From positions 1 to 36,265 of the forward strand of contig CALLDR010000132.1 in NCBI GenBank assembly GCA_937997955.1: DNA of 36,265 nt. Reading direction: 5' to 3'. Both the position numbers and the translations under genes were made by a program. The DNA comes from an uncultured Emergencia sp. (GTDB taxonomy: Bacteria; Bacillota; Clostridia; Peptostreptococcales; Anaerovoracaceae). The notes under the pieces were generated by a model. That model was not told where the DNA came from, searched no databases, and saw only the letters and a program-made list of their open reading frames with translations. Shown here piece by piece: positions 31,815 to 36,265 of the stretch; the stretch's first letter is position 1; each line of letters starts with the position of its first letter.

Positions 31815-33143
31815 ATGGAAAATACGAGTTTACAGAAGAAAAAAGTAAAACTGGTTCCGCTGGTTTTCATGATGTACATGTTCATATCGGGCGGAGCGTT
31901 TGGAATCGAGGATATGATAGGCTACGCAGGCCCGGGCATAACCTTTGTCATGCTGCTGGTGCTTCCCGTAGTATGGGCATATCCTTACGGGCTGATCTGT
32001 ACGGAGATGGGGGCCAAGTATACGGAAGACTCTGGCATGTATGGATGGATTAAGAGAGCTCTGGGAAAATTCCCTGCTTATATGGCGGGATGGTCGATGA
32101 CGCTCGCCAACTACATCGATACCGCTGTGTATATGGTACTTTCCATCGAATATCTGGATTCTGCTTTAGGTCTTGGCTTCACGTCCACGCAGAAATGGCT
32201 TACAGGGCTGGCCTTTATCGCGGTTATCTGCATCCTCAGCCTGAGGGGCGTAGAAGTTCTTGCCGCTTCTTCGCTTGTGTCGGGAATCATTCTGCTTGTT
32301 CCTTTCCTTTTGACCATAGTAATGGCGGTTCCGAAGCTTGCCTTCAATCCGCTGGAGCCGGTCTTTGCTACCGGAAATGTCGCAGAAGATGTTAATTCGG
32401 CGCTTCTCATCGGCTTCTGGCTGTTTATGGGATACGAATCTCTGCATTCCTTCAGCGATGAGGTTGAAGGCGCGGGTCCTCTTACGACAAAGGCGTTTCT
32501 CTGGGCGGTGCCTATGGCGGCGTTCCTCTATATCGTTCCGACCTTTATGGGTCTTGCTGTAACCGGAAATTGGGATCAATGGTCCGCGGAGGGTCCGATC
32601 GATTTAATTGAAATGGGAAGAATCGTTGGCGGAAACTTTTTGATGATTCTGTTCCTCGTGGCCGCCATATTTTCGAACTTGGGAATGTATGCCAACTATA
32701 TGGCTTTCGGATCGCGGATTACGTTCCAGATGGCAGAAGACGGGCTTTTCTTCAAAGGGCTTGACAAGGTTCACACAAAATACGGTACGCCTTACGTTTC
32801 GATTATCGTAACCGCGATCATCACGGGCGTGCTTACGTTGGGCTCATTCTCAGAACTGATTGTAATAGACGTAATGCTTTTACTTGTATCCATTATCCTT
32901 ATGATGATTTCAAGCATTGTGCTTCGTTTCAGAGAGGAAAAGGACAAGGTATGGGACTGCTTCAGCATTCCGGTTGGAAACAAGCTGTTTACGGTAATCG
33001 CGCTGCTGCCCACGGTGATTGCTGTATACGCCATAGCCACTTCCGCGGCAGAGGAACTTGCGGCCGGCGGTATATGCCTTGCAATAGGCGTGGTAATGTA
33101 TTTCGTATTCCCTCTATTCAATAAGGGAAAAAACAATAATTAA
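31815..33143 (+). CDS. APC-family amino acid/polyamine permease, copy 2
   Basis: A 442-residue permease, clearly a tandem paralog of the preceding gene: long stretches such as MYMFISGG, FGIEDMIG, LANYIDTAVYMVL and FSDEVEGAGPL are shared, with identity by eye above half across the full length. Differences lie mainly in the second half and the loops, so the copies may prefer different substrates or directions. CGGAGGAAA precedes ATG 31815. The 115-base gap from copy 1 holds no clear promoter or terminator. The next gene starts 19 bases downstream. Confidence 0.9.
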   Translation: MENTSLQKKKVKLVPLVFMMYMFISGGAFGIEDMIGYAGPGITFVMLLVLPVVWAYPYGLICTEMGAKYTEDSGMYGWIKRALGKFPAYMAGWSMTLANYIDTAVYMVLSIEYLDSALGLGFTSTQKWLTGLAFIAVICILSLRGVEVLAASSLVSGIILLVPFLLTIVMAVPKLAFNPLEPVFATGNVAEDVNSALLIGFWLFMGYESLHSFSDEVEGAGPLTTKAFLWAVPMAAFLYIVPTFMGLAVTGNWDQWSAEGPIDLIEMGRIVGGNFLMILFLVAAIFSNLGMYANYMAFGSRITFQMAEDGLFFKGLDKVHTKYGTPYVSIIVTAIITGVLTLGSFSELIVIDVMLLLVSIILMMISSIVLRFREEKDKVWDCFSIPVGNKLFTVIALLPTVIAVYAIATSAAEELAAGGICLAIGVVMYFVFPLFNKGKNNN

Positions 33144-33162
33144 TGTTAAAGGAGGAAGAAAA

Positions 33163-34272
33163 ATGAACAGAAAACACTTTATGGACTGCTGGGATTATTC
33201 TACGGAAGAGCTTTTGGACATGGTCAAGTTGATCAGGCTGTTGAAAGAGGCTGCCAAAGAGCGTTGTATTCCAAAGATCTTAGAGGGACAGTCCCTTGGA
33301 ATGATCTTTAACGGAAACTCCACCCGCACAAGGATTTCTTTTGAAGTGGCGATCAACGACTTAGGCGGTCACGGGCTGTACCTTACCGGCGGCAGCCATG
33401 GGGAACTGCATCTGGGGAAGCGAGAGGCCATTAAGGACAGCGCTATTGTAATTTCCAGCATGGTAGACGGAATCGCCATGCGGTGGAGCAATACAGCGGA
33501 GATTGAGGAATTTGCAAGTCATTCAACTGTGCCTCTTTACAACGGAATGGACTATACGCGTCATCCGACCCAGACTTTGGCAGACCTGACCACCATAATT
33601 GAAAATATGCCTGCTGGCAAGACCCTTGGAGATCTTAAAGTCACGTTTATCGGCTCCGACGATATTGAAGAGTCAAGCTGTAATGATCTGGCGAGATTAA
33701 TTCCAAGATTTGGCGGTCAATTTGCCATAGGATGCCCTGAGGGACATGCTTTTGATGAAACCTTTAATATAGAAAACAATCCGCCTGAAATTCGTGAGAA
33801 GACAGCTGCGAGAAGAAGGCAGGCATGCGAAGAGGGCGGCGGCTTCATCTATTCAACCCATGATCCCATCGAGGCGGTGAAAGACGCAGATTTTGTTTAT
33901 ACAGGATGCTTCACCTATGAGGGAATGGAAAACGAAGATGATGTTGCGTATTTCCAAAGAGTATTTCTGGACAAGGGCTTCCAGGTTTCTGAAGAGCTGC
34001 TTGCCCATTGTCCGCAGGCTAAGACTATGCATTATCTTCCCGCGCTTCGCGGCAAGGAAATGACCGATTACGCCATGGACTTTGAGGGTTCGTTACTGTG
34101 GAAGGAAGCCGAAAACCGGTTGCATACGCAGAGAGGGCTTCTGGCATATCTAATGGGTATGGAAGTGATCGATGACTTTGACGATTCGGAATGCAACGAG
34201 CTGCAGCTCGCGATCGTAAATCAGATAAAAGGAATGAAAGAAAAATATGGGACAGAGTATACCCATAAATAG
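33163..34272 (+). CDS. Putrescine/ornithine-carbamoyltransferase-like enzyme
   Basis: A 369-residue aspartate/ornithine carbamoyltransferase-fold enzyme. The carbamoyl-phosphate site is intact: STRTR at 53-57 and HPTQ at 134-137. The line QSLGMIFNGNSTRTRISFE, GGHGLYL, VPLYNGMDYTRHPTQ and a C-terminal extension resemble putrescine carbamoyltransferase more than ornithine carbamoyltransferase, and no SMG loop is seen. The normally invariant HCLP motif reads HYLP (290-293), and the substrate loop reads TYEGMEN. In the agmatine deiminase pathway this enzyme cleaves N-carbamoylputrescine to putrescine and carbamoyl phosphate; because of the changes the substrate is uncertain. AGGAGG lies upstream of ATG 33163. 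Confidence 0.85.
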   Translation: MNRKHFMDCWDYSTEELLDMVKLIRLLKEAAKERCIPKILEGQSLGMIFNGNSTRTRISFEVAINDLGGHGLYLTGGSHGELHLGKREAIKDSAIVISSMVDGIAMRWSNTAEIEEFASHSTVPLYNGMDYTRHPTQTLADLTTIIENMPAGKTLGDLKVTFIGSDDIEESSCNDLARLIPRFGGQFAIGCPEGHAFDETFNIENNPPEIREKTAARRRQACEEGGGFIYSTHDPIEAVKDADFVYTGCFTYEGMENEDDVAYFQRVFLDKGFQVSEELLAHCPQAKTMHYLPALRGKEMTDYAMDFEGSLLWKEAENRLHTQRGLLAYLMGMEVIDDFDDSECNELQLAIVNQIKGMKEKYGTEYTHK

Positions 34273-34284
34273 GAGGAAGATAAA

Positions 34285-35415
34285 ATGAGCTCAAATTTAT
34301 TAAAATCATTACCCTATGAGGACGGATTTAAAATGCCCGCGGAGTTTTCACCGCAGGCGGCAGTATGGATCAGCTTGGCCCATCAGGGCGAAGGGTGGCA
34401 CAATGGCGCTCATCCGGCACAGCACGCTCAGGTTGAACTGGCAAAGGCAATTAATGCAGCGGGTACGCATGTGAATGTAGTCGTACCCAACCGGTATTTC
34501 CCACAGGCGGAGCGTCTTTTTGAGGGAATGGACGTTTCCATATTTGAAATGACCAACGAGGACTGCTGGATGCGCGACATGGGCGCGATCTATGTAAAGA
34601 ATCCCAAAACCGGCGAGATTCGAGGTGTCGACTTCAAATTCAACGCGTGGGGAGGGGAAAAACATGGCTGCTATGTAAGATACATGGAGGATGACATGAT
34701 TGCGAGAAAGATGCTGCAGGTCAGCGGCCATGATCGCTACAGAACGCCCTTTGTCTTTGAGGGAGGCTCCATTACCACTGATGGCGCGGGCACAGTAATC
34801 ACAACGGAAAGCTGTCTTCTAAATGAAAACAGAAATCCGGATCTTTCCAGGCAGGAAATCGAAGAAACGCTTAAGAATTATCTGGGTTTTGAAAAGGTTA
34901 TATGGCTCAAGGAGGGCGTTGACTGTGAAGAGGCTGAAACCGACGGGCATATCGACGATATCTGCGCTTTCATCGGGCCGGGTGAGGTCGTGGCCTGCTA
35001 TACGGATGATGAAGAGCATGAGTATTACCAGGTGTTTAAGGATTGCTATGAAGCTCTTTGCATGGCAACTGACGCGCAGGGAAGAAAGCTTAAGGTCCAT
35101 AAGATACCTGCGGCCGCGCCGTTTGCCTTTACCGCAGATGAAGCATATAACCTCCTTGCGATGCAGGGAGTAGGTCAGGAAGAAGACGGATGCTGGCGTG
35201 AAGAAGGGGATTTGTGTGTTCCCAGCTACGCGAACTTCCTTATCACAAATGGTTCCATTATTTTCCCAGTCTATGGGCTGGATACGGACAAAGAGGCGGT
35301 CAGGAGAATGGAAGAAATCTGTGAGGGCAGATACACAATACGGCCTGTAAATATGCATGATATTGCTTTAGGCGGCGGTTCTATCCACTGTATTACGCAG
35401 CAGCAGCCGAAATAG
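34285..35415 (+). CDS. aguA: Agmatine deiminase-like enzyme
   Basis: A 376-residue guanidino-group-modifying enzyme of the peptidyl-arginine-deiminase fold. Catalytic residues are in place: NEDCWMRD (Asp98), TDGHIDD (His222, Asp224) and the nucleophile Cys369 in GGGSIHCITQQQP. FKFNAWGG, FEGGSITTDG and CLLNENRNP are typical of agmatine deiminase, which turns agmatine into N-carbamoylputrescine and ammonia. Compared with the enterococcal enzyme as I recall it, the early W-x-x-W-P motif is replaced (VWISLAHQGEGWHNG) and RDxGP reads RDMGA. Agmatine is the best guess, another guanidino compound is possible. AGGAGG precedes the ATG; it lies 12 bases after the carbamoyltransferase gene. The 3' end overlaps the convergent GNAT gene by 23 bases. 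Confidence 0.88.
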   Translation: MSSNLLKSLPYEDGFKMPAEFSPQAAVWISLAHQGEGWHNGAHPAQHAQVELAKAINAAGTHVNVVVPNRYFPQAERLFEGMDVSIFEMTNEDCWMRDMGAIYVKNPKTGEIRGVDFKFNAWGGEKHGCYVRYMEDDMIARKMLQVSGHDRYRTPFVFEGGSITTDGAGTVITTESCLLNENRNPDLSRQEIEETLKNYLGFEKVIWLKEGVDCEEAETDGHIDDICAFIGPGEVVACYTDDEEHEYYQVFKDCYEALCMATDAQGRKLKVHKIPAAAPFAFTADEAYNLLAMQGVGQEEDGCWREEGDLCVPSYANFLITNGSIIFPVYGLDTDKEAVRRMEEICEGRYTIRPVNMHDIALGGGSIHCITQQQPK

Positions 35416-35920
35416 ACGAGAGCGCGCGAAGGGGCGGCTGGCTGCCGGGCAAATGAGGGAATGGCGGGCGCATGATGGCCGGGCAGATTCCGTATCCGAG
35501 GGCGTACCACATGGCCAGAGCCTCGGTTTTGTCGTCAGAACTCCGGGAACGGAGCTGGCGGTAGCCGTAATCCTTCGCCCACTGTTCTGTCATGGAAAGG
35601 AGTCGGGCAGCGATGCCCTGCCTTCTGAAGCCAGGGAGCACCTCGATGTCATCGATGTAGGCGTCCTGATATGCCTGCAGCGGGGCGGGATATTGAAGCG
35701 GATAAGCGGAAATGAAGCCGACCGGTTTGCCGTTCCATAAGGCGGCCAGGGAACAGCAGCCGTCACCGTAGTGCAGACAGCCGTATTCCTTGACCCAGCC
35801 GCCCCAGATTTCCGTGATTTGGTTTTCTATTTCGTTGTTGATCTTTTGAATTGTGATGTTAGAATCGATTGCCATCTTTGAATTGATCGTGACCTTTGGA
35901 TTGCTTGTAATGTTTGACAT
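35393..35920 (-). CDS. GNAT family N-acetyltransferase
   Basis: A 175-residue acetyltransferase. The acetyl-CoA-binding motif is IDDIEVLPGFRRQGIAARLL (R-R-Q-G-I-A loop), followed by SSDDKTEALAMWYALGY, which matches the motif B region of GNAT enzymes. The substrate is unknown. ATG at 35918-35920 is chosen because an AGGAGG lies 7 bases upstream and a promoter precedes it; the longer open frame to 36160 runs through the promoter and hairpin region. The first 34 residues (MSNITSNPKVTINSKMAIDS and on) are Asn/Ile/Thr-rich, repetitive and outside the GNAT fold. Convergent with the deiminase gene, with 23 bases of overlap and no terminator visible between them. Confidence 0.88.
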   Translation of the reverse strand: MSNITSNPKVTINSKMAIDSNITIQKINNEIENQITEIWGGWVKEYGCLHYGDGCCSLAALWNGKPVGFISAYPLQYPAPLQAYQDAYIDDIEVLPGFRRQGIAARLLSMTEQWAKDYGYRQLRSRSSDDKTEALAMWYALGYGICPAIMRPPFPHLPGSQPPLRALSSISAAAA

Positions 35921-35957
35921 AGGGCGCCTCCTGAATCTTTGTTGTGCCTGCACAGCT

Positions 35958-35986
35958 ATTATATCATAGCTGAATGAGAAATGGAA
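35958..35986 (-). promoter_or_regulatory. Promoter of the GNAT gene
   Basis: On the minus strand TTCCAT (35981-35986), a 17-bp spacer and a consensus TATAAT (35958-35963) lie 38 bases before the start codon. Confidence 0.6.
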
Positions 35987-36019
35987 AGTGCTATGACATG
36001 GCGTGGCGCGGTTGAGAGA

Positions 36020-36058
36020 GTTGGGCTTTTTGGACGATATGAATGAGAAAAGCCCAAC
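36020..36058. repeat. Inverted repeat 1 of the right-end array
   Basis: A perfect 11-bp inverted repeat, GTTGGGCTTTT (36020-36030) and AAAAGCCCAAC (36048-36058), with a 17-base spacer; CTTTT follows on the plus strand. It could act as a terminator in either direction. Confidence 0.7.
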
Positions 36059-36070
36059 CTTTTCGATATG

Positions 36071-36111
36071 AATTGGGTTTTTGCCCTGGATTTGCTTTGA
36101 AAAACCCAATT
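36071..36111. repeat. Inverted repeat 2 of the right-end array
   Basis: A perfect 12-bp inverted repeat, AATTGGGTTTTT (36071-36082) and AAAAACCCAATT (36100-36111), with a 17-base spacer. The arm is related to that of repeat 1 (TTGGGCTTTT). Confidence 0.7.
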
Positions 36112-36145
36112 TCAGGAGAGCTGGACGGTCCTTTGACGCGTGATT

Positions 36146-36210
36146 TTGGGCTTTTTGCATGGATTTAAAGGTTTTAATCCAGTGTTTGGATTAAAACTTG
36201 GGCTTTTTGC
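36146..36210. repeat. Inverted repeat 3 flanked by direct repeats TTGGGCTTTTTGC
   Basis: GTTTTAATCC (36171-36180) and GGATTAAAAC (36188-36197) form a 10-bp stem with a 7-base loop. It is flanked by two identical copies of TTGGGCTTTTTGC at 36146-36158 and 36198-36210. The block has no open frame with a ribosome binding site; the whole stretch 35921-36265 is gene-free. Confidence 0.75.
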
Positions 36211-36231
36211 GGAATATGAGGGGGTTTGTTC

Positions 36232-36240
36232 TGATATACT
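36232..36240 (+). promoter_or_regulatory. Candidate extended -10 promoter at the right edge
   Basis: TGATATACT combines an extended TGn with TATACT. No convincing -35 element is present. It would drive a gene beyond the window. Confidence 0.35.
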
Positions 36241-36265
36241 AAAGTTGTAATAGGTTGTTCACTTT

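Noticed and set aside
36020..36210. CRISPR-like array at the right end
   Set aside because: Repeats are 11-13 bp, interlaced with different inverted repeats, with unequal spacing and no cas genes nearby.

Overview
The window looks like chromosomal DNA of a moderately GC-rich member of the Clostridia (Bacillota), plausibly near the Anaerovoracaceae/Eubacteriales group. That placement is inferred from gene content and order: mraZ-rsmH-ftsL-PBP2-murE-murF-mraY-murD-ftsW-murG-ftsQ-ftsZ, then a TrmH-family methyltransferase next to pheS-pheT, then zapA-mutS2. The DNPR motif in MurE points to a meso-diaminopimelate peptidoglycan. No rRNA, tRNA, CRISPR array, insertion sequence or prophage was seen.

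Left edge (1-2537): the 3' end of a secreted fibronectin-III-like protein with a terminator. On the minus strand follows an unrecognised Cys-rich protein with a long Asp/Arg/Ser repeat tail, framed by its own ribosome binding site and a perfect terminator. Then come about 700 bases without a gene, holding two unrelated tandem-repeat blocks (21-bp and about 41-bp units). They end in a sigma-A-type promoter overlaid by TGG boxes at 10-bp spacing, the expected layout of an MraZ operator.

Centre (2538-16280): the division and cell wall (dcw) cluster. MraZ regulates; RsmH modifies 16S rRNA; MurE, MurF and MurD build the UDP-MurNAc-pentapeptide; MraY and MurG make lipid I and II; FtsW and the class B PBP polymerise and cross-link septal peptidoglycan; FtsL and FtsQ belong to the divisome core; FtsZ forms the ring. 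An intrinsic terminator lies inside the cluster between ftsL and the PBP gene. ftsZ has its own candidate promoter and a terminator. murC, murB and ftsA are absent. murE appears to start at a CTG codon.

Right of ftsZ (16347-29345): TrmH-type rRNA methyltransferase, pheS, pheT, zapA, mutS2, a DUF523 protein, argS, then a tightly packed unit of two radical SAM proteins and a TPR protein that ends at a strong terminator.

Accessory region (29491-35415): a LuxR-type regulator divergent from two tandem paralogous APC transporters, a putrescine-carbamoyltransferase-like enzyme and an agmatine-deiminase-like enzyme. The layout resembles enterococcal and streptococcal agmatine deiminase (agu) loci, but carbamate kinase is missing and both enzymes have altered motifs, so the real substrate is open. 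The two divergent promoters appear to share one palindromic -35 hexamer. The right end holds a convergent GNAT acetyltransferase gene and a gene-free stretch of repeated hairpins. Many intergenic regions carry short tandem duplications, which looks like a local or genomic habit of replication slippage.
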